A stretch of DNA of 64,000 bases, from the NCBI GenBank assembly GCA_035934315.1, contig DASYXZ010000090.1, positions 1 through 64,000 on the forward strand, read 5' to 3'. Each line of letters opens with the position of its first letter. Position 1 is the first letter of the stretch. Below are positions 36,259 through 44,467 of this stretch, in pieces. The notes under the pieces are model-generated. The model had not been told where the DNA came from and did no database searches. It saw nothing but the letters and a program-made list of their open reading frames with translations. The stretch is from DASYXZ01 sp035934315. GTDB taxonomy: Bacteria; Acidobacteriota; Terriglobia; UBA7540. A program made the translations under genes and the position numbers.

Positions 36259-38994
36259 TCACTTAAGGATAGAGGCGCGCCGGGATGATTCTTGGCTCGG
36301 CCAGCCCGGCCCGACTCCAATTGTGTGAATAATGATATGAGCTGACCTAAGCCCGTGAGCACGCGCCGTAACGGTAATGGTTCCGGTGTGATCCGTTGAC
36401 CTTACCAAGACCATGCACAGACCTCTAAAGGCTTGACGTTGGCTGGCAAGATTCGCCTCATGACTTGCGGGATTGCCATTGGCCACGCCGGCCAACGTCC
36501 CAAGACCGGAAACCGAAAACTGTATCAGATTTTCGGCATCAGGGACAATACGCCCGTCGGCATCCAACACTTCCACCTTGATGGGCGCAATGTCTTCGCC
36601 ATTTGCTGTTAGGTGCGGGGACTCGTCAGTGAGCCGCAAAGCCACGGCAGGCCCAGCAGTGTGTAAAGTGTATTCTGCGGTCACACGCCTGCGGTCGTAC
36701 CCACGGGCAGTTAAGATGCCCGGAGCGTAAGGTGCCTGCCAATCTAGATATTGATCCCGGGGCATGTCTTGTGTGCCCAGGCTCTTACCGTTGAGCAATA
36801 GTTCCACGCGATCGCAATTTGAATAACTTCGAACGAGGACGTTCTTGCCGATCATGGTCTTCGGGAAATTCCAACTGGGGAAGATATACACCGACGGATT
36901 TCGTCCCCACCAGGCTTTCCAGTAATAGTAGACCGACTTGGGAAATCCGCAAAGGTCCATCGCCCCGACTTGGCTGGTTACGGCCGGCCAACTGAATGGA
37001 TTGGGTTCGCCGCGGTAATCGAAGCCGGTCCACACGAATTCGCCCGCCACGAAAGGATTTTCCATCACTGGAGCCCAGGAAAGCCAGGGTTCGCCTCCGT
37101 TGGGAGTTCCTTGTGGGGTCAGCCAGCAACCGTATTCCGCGCAAAGGCCGGCGGCCTGGCTTGTGGTGACCGTCCCACGCGAGCTTTTCGAGTTGATGTC
37201 CTCACTGCCGAAGATCATGAAATGAGGAAACTCGCCGTGTATTTTGGTGAATTCCGTGTTGTGATAGTTCATGCCCAAAAGGTCTTCGACGGAAAGAAAT
37301 CCGTCCTTCGTATAGCCTCCATTCATGGCGCTGGTTACGGGACGGGTGGGGTCAATCTTGCTCACATCAGCCTTCATCGCGTCAAATATTTTGGCGCCAT
37401 AGTCTGTTGTCTGTTGGCCCTCTTCGTTGCACAGCGACCAGAATATGATCGAGGGATGGTTGCGATGCTGAAGAATCATGGCCTTGAGATCGGAGAGGTT
37501 GGAATATGGTGTGTCCTTGTCAGCTTTGGGGAAATAGGTGTCTCCCAAGTGCCGATTTTCGTCCATCACCAGCATGCCCATTCGATCGGCAGCGTCGTAG
37601 AACGCCTCGCCGGTGGGGTTGTGTGCGCAACGGTAGGCGTTTGTCCCCATGGCCTTGAGCTGGGCAATTTTCCAGGACCAGAGATTATCCGGCGCGCCAA
37701 TGCCCACGCCCGGAAAATCCTGATGGTTGCACATCCCTTGAATTTCGACGTGTTTCCCGTTGAGGAAAAAGCCACCCTCTGGATCAAATCGAATGGTCCG
37801 GATGCCGAAAGTGGTCAACTTGCCGTCAACGGCCGAGCCGCCGGCGCGAAGGGTGGTTGCCAGCCGATACAGATTGCGGTGCTGCAGCGACCACAGGAGA
37901 GCGTCCCGCAGGGCAACGTGCTGGCTGAACGTTGCATGTTGCCCGGCGGCCAGATTCTCGCCACTCGAAATCGAGGCAACAACCTTTCCTGCCGCATCCA
38001 TGACCTGCGAATCCAGGGTGAAGCTGCGATCGGTTCGATGGTCGTTGCGCACGGTGGTCTGAAGGGTCAGGTCGGCCGCCGCACGATCGCCGTTAGGCGA
38101 GTTGTTACTGATCGGTCCGGGAACATGGGCGATTACAAACGTTCCCCACGGCGCAACCTGCAGCTTATCGGTGATCGTTAGCCGCACGTGCCGGTAGATT
38201 CCTCCGCCTTCGTAAAACCATCCTTCGAGCCAGCGCGGATCCACGAAAACGGTTACGCTGTTCTTGCCGCCGAAATGGACGGCAGAAGTTATATTCAAGC
38301 GAAATCCTGTATAACCGCTCGGATGTTGTTCCATGAACTGCCCGTTGACGAAAACAACGGCATCACGATACACGCCGCCAAAGTTGAGCCAGATACTCTT
38401 GCCCTTGGCTCGCGCCGGGATGAAGACGCTACGCCGATACCACGCCGGATACAGCGGCAGATACCCGTGCCCCCCGTAAGCGGAACGCCCCGGCCTATTC
38501 AGCACGCCAGGCTTCCCCCCCAATCGCGAAGCGTTTGGCGGAATTGAGACGTCGCATTCTCGACCGCCCAGATCGCAACGCCCTCCGCCCGCCAAAAGCG
38601 AAGCATTTGGCTCAGGGGAAATATCACCTCTGACGACGTAGTCATCGGGCAACTGAACCGGCGTCCAGCCTTTGCCCGACGGAGGACATTGCAACATTTT
38701 GATCTGGTCAGCAGTAACCTCGGCCTCGGGAGGCCACAAATCGAAACCCGGCATGGGGTGGAACATCCAGCCCTTATCGAGCAAAAGAATGGAGCGCGGC
38801 GACCCGGACACCGGCCGCACAGCCTCTGGCCGGCTCGCGCCCAATCCGTCGAAAGCCGACGCCGAACATATTAGTGCGAGCGCCAGCGTCATCAATCCCC
38901 ACATCAGCCCCCGGATCATATAGGCTCTTGTCCTCCTCCGTAGCTGCGGCCTGCCATACATCATTTGCATCATCGGCTTCCTCCGCCTGGACAC
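36259..38994 (-). CDS. GH2 beta-galactosidase-like protein with in-frame insertion
   Basis: A 911-residue exported enzyme; a hydrophobic signal (MWGLMTLALALICSASA, about 31-47) follows a long basic start, so the real start may be an internal Met. Domains: jelly roll (about 65-290), Ig-like, TIM barrel with NHPSIIFWSLCNEEGQ (acid/base Glu, about 515) and FMIFGSEDINSKSSRG (likely nucleophile Glu, about 590), FVAGEFVWTGFDYRGEPNP, a DUF4982-type domain and a C-terminal Ig-like domain. An extra stretch of around 43 residues (about 132-175) interrupts the normal PNAS-HGYLP sequence and looks like a translated repeat. Gap to receptor 3 is 39 bases and to the maturase 27 bases, so all three form one unit. 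Confidence 0.9.
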   Translation of the reverse strand: MSRRRKPMMQMMYGRPQLRRRTRAYMIRGLMWGLMTLALALICSASAFDGLGASRPEAVRPVSGSPRSILLLDKGWMFHPMPGFDLWPPEAEVTADQIKMLQCPPSGKGWTPVQLPDDYVVRGDISPEPNASLLAGGGRCDLGGRECDVSIPPNASRLGGKPGVLNRPGRSAYGGHGYLPLYPAWYRRSVFIPARAKGKSIWLNFGGVYRDAVVFVNGQFMEQHPSGYTGFRLNITSAVHFGGKNSVTVFVDPRWLEGWFYEGGGIYRHVRLTITDKLQVAPWGTFVIAHVPGPISNNSPNGDRAAADLTLQTTVRNDHRTDRSFTLDSQVMDAAGKVVASISSGENLAAGQHATFSQHVALRDALLWSLQHRNLYRLATTLRAGGSAVDGKLTTFGIRTIRFDPEGGFFLNGKHVEIQGMCNHQDFPGVGIGAPDNLWSWKIAQLKAMGTNAYRCAHNPTGEAFYDAADRMGMLVMDENRHLGDTYFPKADKDTPYSNLSDLKAMILQHRNHPSIIFWSLCNEEGQQTTDYGAKIFDAMKADVSKIDPTRPVTSAMNGGYTKDGFLSVEDLLGMNYHNTEFTKIHGEFPHFMIFGSEDINSKSSRGTVTTSQAAGLCAEYGCWLTPQGTPNGGEPWLSWAPVMENPFVAGEFVWTGFDYRGEPNPFSWPAVTSQVGAMDLCGFPKSVYYYWKAWWGRNPSVYIFPSWNFPKTMIGKNVLVRSYSNCDRVELLLNGKSLGTQDMPRDQYLDWQAPYAPGILTARGYDRRRVTAEYTLHTAGPAVALRLTDESPHLTANGEDIAPIKVEVLDADGRIVPDAENLIQFSVSGLGTLAGVANGNPASHEANLASQRQAFRGLCMVLVRSTDHTGTITVTARAHGLRSAHIIIHTIGVGPGWPSQESSRRASILK
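38470..38610 (-). repeat. Repeat element inserted in frame inside the GH2 gene
   Basis: The coding region here is GC-rich and Gly/Arg-biased, unlike the rest of the gene. Two imperfect direct copies, GCGAAGCGTTTGG (38526-38538) and GCGAAGCATTTGG (38598-38610), are 72 bases (24 codons) apart and both encode PNAS on the minus strand. The inserted length keeps the reading frame. It has the character of an intergenic mobile repeat that landed in a surface loop of the jelly-roll domain. Confidence 0.6.
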
Positions 38995-39033
38995 TTATGC
39001 ACCCGCACTGATTAGCTAATATAAAAATCCTGA

Positions 39034-42000
39034 TTAGAAAATTAACTTAAGGGCCAACTGCCCGATTCTCGGACCACCGGCGCCATTGATGGTTCCAAAG
39101 CCAGAACCGTTTACGCTGGCGGTCGGATTATTGAAATTGACGTGATTGAGGGCATTGAAAAACTCCGCGCGGAACTGGAGACTAACGCTTTCGCGCAGCG
39201 GAATATTCTTGAACAGACCCATGTCCCACGTGAATGAATTCGACCCTCTGAAGCTGTTCTTACCCAATGTCCCGAACGTCCCGACCGCGGGAAGAGCGAA
39301 GGCTGCGGGATTGAGATAGTTTACACAGGGGGCACGATTCGCACACGGCCCGGAAGCAAAGGGATTCACGCCCGCAACCTGCACCCCGCGGTCATGGCCC
39401 AGGCCGGTCAGTGACTGGTCCTTGCCAGCCGTGATCGTGAACGGCCCGCCGGACTGCGCGGTCATAATCCCGCTATACTGCCAATTCCCGAGCACGCCTC
39501 TGGCAAGCCGGTTGGCGCCGGAAAGCGCCGGCAATGCCCATACGTAGGAAACCACAAGGCGATGCGTGTGATCGAAGCCGGACGGGCCATAGTCGAATTG
39601 ATGCCGCCCCGGAAAGTACCAGGGCAAGGCGGAGGGCGAGTCCGCGCCAATGTCGTTGTTGCCGCCGCCCTGGGGAACATCGTCGAGGGCTTTGGAATAG
39701 GTGTAGGCGGCGGTGAGGCTCAGATGCTTCGCCAGGCGCTTTTTCAAGGTAACTTCAAGGGCGTTGAAGTTGGAGTTCGCGTCCTGGGCATCCATCGAGA
39801 TCGAGCCATAATCAGGTGCAAACAGCCTTCGCGCATCCGTCCCAAGCTTGCTGCCGGGGATGTAGCTTGCCGGATCTAGCTCCATGGTTTCCTTTTGATG
39901 GCGAGACGCCGAACCCACGTAGGCGACTTGAAGCATCCAGTTGCTCGCGAACTCATGCTCCACAACCAGGTCCCACTGATACGTCACGGGGACCAGGTAT
40001 TTTGTGGAAGGGTCGTAAGTAATGACCAGGTCCGGCAACGAGAATTGAGTATTGCTCGCGGGAGGGTAGGTGAACGGAAATGGATAATACCCTGTGTACC
40101 CATTGAGCGGATTGCTAAAAGGTCCTGGCGGCGGATTGAGGGAAACCTGCGGGCTGAAGGGCGAAATGTCCGCAAAGCGGTTGTTGATCACGCCCGCAGT
40201 TTGCGTATCGTAGAAGAGACCGGCGCCGCCACGAATGCTGGTTCTGCCATCGCCGGTCAGGTCATAAGCAAAGCCAGCGCGCGGCGCGAAATCCGTGTTA
40301 TTGCCCCGCACCCCATCAAACGGGACGCCAGGGTCGCCCGGGAACAGCAGGCCAGGAGGCGCCTTAGGAAATTTTTGGGAGGTTACGCCGGCAGAGAAAT
40401 TCGCGGGGCTGAACTGCTCCGCGCGGCCCTTAATTTCTTTCCACGGGGTGTAGGGTTCGTACCGTAACCCGTAATTGAGCGTCAGTCGCCGTGTGGCGTG
40501 GAAATTGTCGTTGAAGTAGAAACCCCAGAAATTGTTCCTATTGTTCTTAAACTCGCCGTAGCCCTGCCGAAAATTACGCAGGTAGCCCAACAGGAAACTG
40601 GCAATCTGATTGTTCGTCACATCGGAAGTAAAGGTGAACGTACCTTGCGCCAGAAATTGGTCACCCAGATCGACAGCCGAGTTGCCAAAACTCGCTCCCA
40701 CGTCAATGTTGTGCCTGCCCACGACCCAGCTCAGATTGTCTTCGACACCGTAATTCTTGTTATTAAAAGGCCCCTTGGCCCCGCCGCTCACGGAGAAGGC
40801 GCCGTTGATACCGATGCTCTGAATCCAGGGCGTCGTGGGCAGCCACAGACCTGTAACTCCGAACGTTGCCACATTGGGCGAATTGTTTGCAAACGTCTTT
40901 GCAGTCGGCACATTCGAGAATGTGAAGCTGGCCTGGTTCAGCAGATTCGACCGGAAGGTGTGCGTCTCCTGAATCATCGCGTTGTTCACCGGTTGGTCAT
41001 ATCCGGGGCCGTAAGCCAAGAGGTCGCCAGCGGGATTCTGCGGCACAAGAACCACGTGGTCTTTGTACCATCTGCCGGTCAGGCTGTCCTTGTCGCCCAG
41101 CTTCTGGTCCACACGAAGGATCATTTCGTTCTGATTCTGCACGGTGGGGTTGATGAAAAAGGCTTCGCCGACGCCGTTCTTTTGCGGAAGATAGTTTTCC
41201 GCCAGCTTGAGCGAGGCAGGATCGAAAGCACTGGTAGGAATGATGTTGCCTGGAAAAGGCTTTCCGGGACCGGTTGTTCCGATCGAGTACGGGAACGGGT
41301 TCTTGATTTGCTCCGCTTTGCCGAAGGGATTATTGGGATTGGTGGCGCTGAGCAAGGCGGAGAAATCGCCATTCAACTCCGCGGTTGTCGGCACAAAGGC
41401 GTGCCCCGTGCTGGCATCGCGATATCTCGTGCCCTGGTACCCAAAAAAGAAAAAGGTGCGGTCGCGGCCGTTGTACAGGTGGGGAATAATGACCGGCCCT
41501 CCGAACGTCCCCCCAAATTGATTTCGTTTGATGACATCCCGGTTCGGCGAAAAGAAGTTACGGGCGTTAAAGACCGGATTGCGGACGTATTCAAATGCGT
41601 CGCCGTGAAACTGATTGGTCCCGCCCTTGGTCACCACGTTGACCACACCCCCGGCGTTCCCACCGTAGCGGGAGCTGTAATCGTGTGTTTGCACGCTGAA
41701 TTCCTGGAGCGCGTCCGGAAAGGGGAACGGAATGTTAACGTTGTAATACTGGTCCAGATAGTTCGCTCCGTCCAGCGAGTAGCTCGTTTGGTTGTCCCTG
41801 GAGCCGTTGATGTTGGCGTTGGTGGCTCCGGGCAGTTTGGACTGGCCGGTGACGGTCTGCACCGAGACTCCGCTGGCTCCAGCCACCAGACTCATCAACT
41901 CTACAGCGTTGCGGCCGTTCAGAGGCAATTCCACCATCCGCTCCTCGCCCACGACATCACTTAAGGTTTGCGTGGTCGTATTCACGAGCGGTGCGCTTCC

Positions 42001-42534
42001 CGTGACGCTGACGGTCTGGATGCCGGACCCAAGTTGCAGCCGGATGTCAACGGTGGCCGACTGGTTGGCGAGCAGCGTGATGTTCTTCTGTACGAAATTC
42101 CCGAAGCCCTTGGCCTCGACCGCTAAGGTGTATTGAGTGGGGCGCAGGTTGGGGATGACGTACTGTCCGTTGGATTCCGAAACGACGCTCCGAGTGAAGC
42201 CTGTCCCTGTCTCGGTCGCCGTGACCTTGACCCCGGGGACAACCGCGCCACTTGGATCGGTAACGTTTCCGCTGATGGTCCCGAAGGCCTGGCCATAGGC
42301 GGCCGGGGCGGCAAGCAACGAGAAGCCGACACACATGAGCGTCATCCCCATCACGACCCCGAGCAATCCGGTAGAGCAACGTTTCTGGCAGTTTCGAGAT
42401 AGCTTCTCGTGCCTGACCGTATTCCCCGTCTGGCACGCTATTGGATGAACGAGCCATCGGTCCGATATCTTGAGAAGGAATGACCTGGAAGCTATCGTGC
42501 CACCCCGTAGGATCCCGTTTGCTTGGGTTGTCAT
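39034..42534 (-). CDS. TonB-dependent receptor 3, Oar-like outer-membrane protein
   Basis: A 1166-residue receptor. The ATG at 42534 has a textbook AAGGAGG 7 bases before it, which gives an unusually long N-terminal lead of about 60 residues before the hydrophobic signal (LLGVVMGMTLMCVGFSLLAAPAAYGQ). Then come the carboxypeptidase-regulatory-like domain (FGTISGNVTDPSGAVVPGVK), plug (ELPLNGRNAVELMSLVAGASG; SYSLDGANYLDQYYN; NAGGVVNVVTKGGTNQFHGDAFEYVRNP) and barrel ending in LALKLIF. A signal within a shorter product starting at an internal Met is possible. The receptor heads the unit with GH2 and the sulfatase maturase, hinting that its ligand is a sulfated galactan-like oligosaccharide (inference). 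Confidence 0.92.
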   Translation of the reverse strand: MTTQANGILRGGTIASRSFLLKISDRWLVHPIACQTGNTVRHEKLSRNCQKRCSTGLLGVVMGMTLMCVGFSLLAAPAAYGQAFGTISGNVTDPSGAVVPGVKVTATETGTGFTRSVVSESNGQYVIPNLRPTQYTLAVEAKGFGNFVQKNITLLANQSATVDIRLQLGSGIQTVSVTGSAPLVNTTTQTLSDVVGEERMVELPLNGRNAVELMSLVAGASGVSVQTVTGQSKLPGATNANINGSRDNQTSYSLDGANYLDQYYNVNIPFPFPDALQEFSVQTHDYSSRYGGNAGGVVNVVTKGGTNQFHGDAFEYVRNPVFNARNFFSPNRDVIKRNQFGGTFGGPVIIPHLYNGRDRTFFFFGYQGTRYRDASTGHAFVPTTAELNGDFSALLSATNPNNPFGKAEQIKNPFPYSIGTTGPGKPFPGNIIPTSAFDPASLKLAENYLPQKNGVGEAFFINPTVQNQNEMILRVDQKLGDKDSLTGRWYKDHVVLVPQNPAGDLLAYGPGYDQPVNNAMIQETHTFRSNLLNQASFTFSNVPTAKTFANNSPNVATFGVTGLWLPTTPWIQSIGINGAFSVSGGAKGPFNNKNYGVEDNLSWVVGRHNIDVGASFGNSAVDLGDQFLAQGTFTFTSDVTNNQIASFLLGYLRNFRQGYGEFKNNRNNFWGFYFNDNFHATRRLTLNYGLRYEPYTPWKEIKGRAEQFSPANFSAGVTSQKFPKAPPGLLFPGDPGVPFDGVRGNNTDFAPRAGFAYDLTGDGRTSIRGGAGLFYDTQTAGVINNRFADISPFSPQVSLNPPPGPFSNPLNGYTGYYPFPFTYPPASNTQFSLPDLVITYDPSTKYLVPVTYQWDLVVEHEFASNWMLQVAYVGSASRHQKETMELDPASYIPGSKLGTDARRLFAPDYGSISMDAQDANSNFNALEVTLKKRLAKHLSLTAAYTYSKALDDVPQGGGNNDIGADSPSALPWYFPGRHQFDYGPSGFDHTHRLVVSYVWALPALSGANRLARGVLGNWQYSGIMTAQSGGPFTITAGKDQSLTGLGHDRGVQVAGVNPFASGPCANRAPCVNYLNPAAFALPAVGTFGTLGKNSFRGSNSFTWDMGLFKNIPLRESVSLQFRAEFFNALNHVNFNNPTASVNGSGFGTINGAGGPRIGQLALKLIF

Positions 42535-42926
42535 AAAATACCTCCTTGAATTTCGCTGCTGCCCCTGAAAAAAAGTGTCGGCATCTGTATTCCTTAACCA
42601 TCCTTGCCCAAGTAAGCGCGCGTTCAGGCCCAATATCCGACGCAGATTTGCAGTAGTCGCGCCCCCGTCAGAATTCTGTGAAACTCACTGGGGGTTGCGT
42701 CCAAGAGGTGCTCAGCCGCGGATCGCATTACGGTTGACCTTGAAAAGTTTGATTCCTTAATCCCGCCAAGCTTATCGAAATGAAGATCGCATTGTCAAGC
42801 ACAAAATGATATGTTAGATATCATATTCGAGGAAAGCCACCATGAGATAGCTCTAGTCAACGTGAAGGATGAGCATCGCGTCTGAACTGGCTGGCCCCGG
42901 CTTTTTGCTGGTCCCCCTTGACGCGC
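42535..42926. other. Intergenic region with receptor 3 control signals
   Basis: About 390 bases between the MFS stop and the receptor 3 start. It contains the operator-like site (42807-42821) and a TTGACA box (minus strand, 42798-42793) followed after 16-17 bases by an imperfect -10 (GATAAG). The long leader of about 240 bases between promoter and start codon shows no gene; a regulatory leader is possible but I see no known riboswitch. Confidence 0.6.
42807..42821 (-). promoter_or_regulatory. Operator-like motif before TonB receptor 3
   Basis: TGATAT-GTT-AGATAT, the most symmetrical of the set: ATGATAT (42806-42812) and ATATCAT (42818-42824) form a perfect inverted repeat around GTTAG. The motif can be read in either direction with a two-base shift. 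It lies 8 bases upstream of the TTGACA box. Confidence 0.7.
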
Positions 42927-44198
42927 CTACTGGTGAGTAAGAATTTGTTCGGTTCTGACAGGCTGGCATCGGCGAATCAGAAAGAGCAACCCGGCAAGAG
43001 ATCCCAAAGGCAGGAAGGCGGCCACGGTGAAAACTGGAAACCATGAAAAGTGATCGATGACAACGCCGGTAAAAAGCGTCATCCCCATGTTCACAACCCC
43101 CTCGCCCATGCCGGTGATCCCGGTGACGCGGGCGAGGGTTGGTTCCGGGAAGACGTCGGTGATGACGGCGATAACGTGGTTGGCCATAACGTTGGCGCCG
43201 AGAATGCCTAGACCGATCAGCAGCGTGGCTTGTAGAGTGGATGGGCTCCAGGGAGCGAGAAAGGTGCAGATGGCCGCGAGCAATGCTCCGATCATGAATG
43301 TTGTCTTGCGAGCCCGATCCACCGTCCATTTTCGGTGGATCAGTAAACCTGAAAGCGAACCCCCTCCGATCTGGCCGAACCCGCCCATCAAATACGAAAG
43401 GCTGGCGAAGCCCGCCATGGTCTTCAGATTCAGTCCCCGATCCCGAACCAGGAAAAGCGGAAGCCAGTACCAATAGAACTGCGTCAGCGGCCCGGAAAGT
43501 GAGCGCATGAGAATAACCCCCCAAGTCTCCCTTAAACGAAGAAGATTGCGCACGGTGATATTGGGGGATGAATGCGGGTTGTCCCCCGTTCGACGCGGCA
43601 GAGGTCCCCGTCGCGCGGAGTACAGCCAGGGAATAATCCAAACCAAGCCCGCCACGCTGGGCAAAAAAAAGGCGTAACGCCAACCGAACCGGGCCGCAAT
43701 ATACACCACCAACGGCGGGGCAATCGCAGACCCGAGAAGGCTCCCGCTGTCAAAAATCCCAAGCGCCAGGGCGCGTTGCTCGACCGGGAAAATTTCTCCC
43801 ACCGTCTTAACCCCCGCCGAGTAATTGCCGCACTCAAACAGCCCCATCAGAAAACGCAGTCCACTGAAGGAGGAAACGGTTTGCGCCCATGCCTGCGCCA
43901 TGTTGTTGAACGACCACCCCGCAAAAATAACAGGAAGACCAAACCTTGATCCGACCCGGTCGATGAAGGTGCCGGCAGGGATCTGCCCCAGGGTCATCCC
44001 CAGCATGAAGGCAAAGACAATGTAGGAATATTCGGTGTTTGACAGGTGCAACTGAGAAAGCAGAGTGGGAGCAACCGTGGCCAGAACCAGCCGGTCAATA
44101 AAGTTGATGGTCAGGCAAAGCGCGAGCAGAACTGCAATCCACCATGCCCAGGGAGTGGCGGAGGACCCAATCGACTTGAAATTGTTTTCTTCCTGCAC
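42927..44198 (-). CDS. MFS transporter, anion:cation symporter (ExuT/ACS) family
   Basis: A 423-residue, 12-helix inner-membrane symporter for organic acids. The ACS hallmarks are LTINFIDRLVLATVAPTL in helix 1, GMTLGQIPAGTFIDRVGSRFG in helices 2-3, FLMGLFECGNYSAGVKTVGEIFPVEQRALALGIFDSGSLLG in helices 4-5, and TLARVTGITGMGEGVVNMG in helix 10. Known members carry hexuronates, galactonate, tartrate or phthalate; the glucuronidase-like and lyase genes nearby suggest sugar acids or another organic acid. It is divergent from GH3, and the shared gap holds one operator-like site. Confidence 0.88.
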   Translation of the reverse strand: MQEENNFKSIGSSATPWAWWIAVLLALCLTINFIDRLVLATVAPTLLSQLHLSNTEYSYIVFAFMLGMTLGQIPAGTFIDRVGSRFGLPVIFAGWSFNNMAQAWAQTVSSFSGLRFLMGLFECGNYSAGVKTVGEIFPVEQRALALGIFDSGSLLGSAIAPPLVVYIAARFGWRYAFFLPSVAGLVWIIPWLYSARRGPLPRRTGDNPHSSPNITVRNLLRLRETWGVILMRSLSGPLTQFYWYWLPLFLVRDRGLNLKTMAGFASLSYLMGGFGQIGGGSLSGLLIHRKWTVDRARKTTFMIGALLAAICTFLAPWSPSTLQATLLIGLGILGANVMANHVIAVITDVFPEPTLARVTGITGMGEGVVNMGMTLFTGVVIDHFSWFPVFTVAAFLPLGSLAGLLFLIRRCQPVRTEQILTHQ

Positions 44199-44229
44199 GT
44201 TAAGCCAATTCTCCGGTATGGATTGTAAG

Positions 44230-44300
44230 GCCGGGGCTTGCCCCGGCTATAGGATTATGTCCCCAGCGCAGGATGGCCGGGGCAAGTCCCCGCCTTCCAA
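44230..44300. repeat. REP-like twin hairpin between MFS and GH3
   Basis: A perfect hairpin, GCCGGGGC-TT-GCCCCGGC (44230-44247), is followed by a related imperfect one built on GGCCGGGGCAAGTCCCCGCC (44275-44294). The pair lies just upstream of the MFS start codon. It resembles the common bacterial intergenic palindromes mobilised by RAYT-type transposases, none of which is encoded here. Confidence 0.6.
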
Positions 44301-44350
44301 TCGCCGGAGCCAACGCCCGTCCAACTGAGGAAATAGATTCTCACGCAGTG

Positions 44351-44365
44351 TGATATGTTATATAT
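44351..44365 (+). promoter_or_regulatory. Operator-like motif between MFS and GH3
   Basis: TGATAT-GTT-ATATAT, an excellent match to the shared motif. It lies about 100 bases before the GH3 start and 150 before the divergent MFS start, so one site may control both. A TAGAAT at 44395-44400 could serve as -10 for GH3; no good TTGACA was found. Confidence 0.65.
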
Positions 44366-44467
44366 TATTTTGCTCCCGTCAAGGATTTTCAATGTAGAAT
44401 GTCGTTGCGAGGTAGAAAGTTCCTTTCGGGACAAAGCAACAAGTGCGGGTATTTATAGGAGGCATTC

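Noticed and set aside
38470..38610. Short direct repeats considered as a CRISPR or VNTR
   Set aside because: Only two imperfect copies, within a coding frame, with no spacer pattern or cas gene.
40498..41964. A 488-codon open frame on the plus strand opposite TonB receptor 3
   Set aside because: It is an antisense shadow of a clear receptor gene in GC-rich DNA, with no recognisable motif or ribosome site. Similar long frames opposite the GMC gene (12513-13844), the DUF5054 gene (4104-5117) and the epimerase/NagB genes (55862-57223) were dropped for the same reason.
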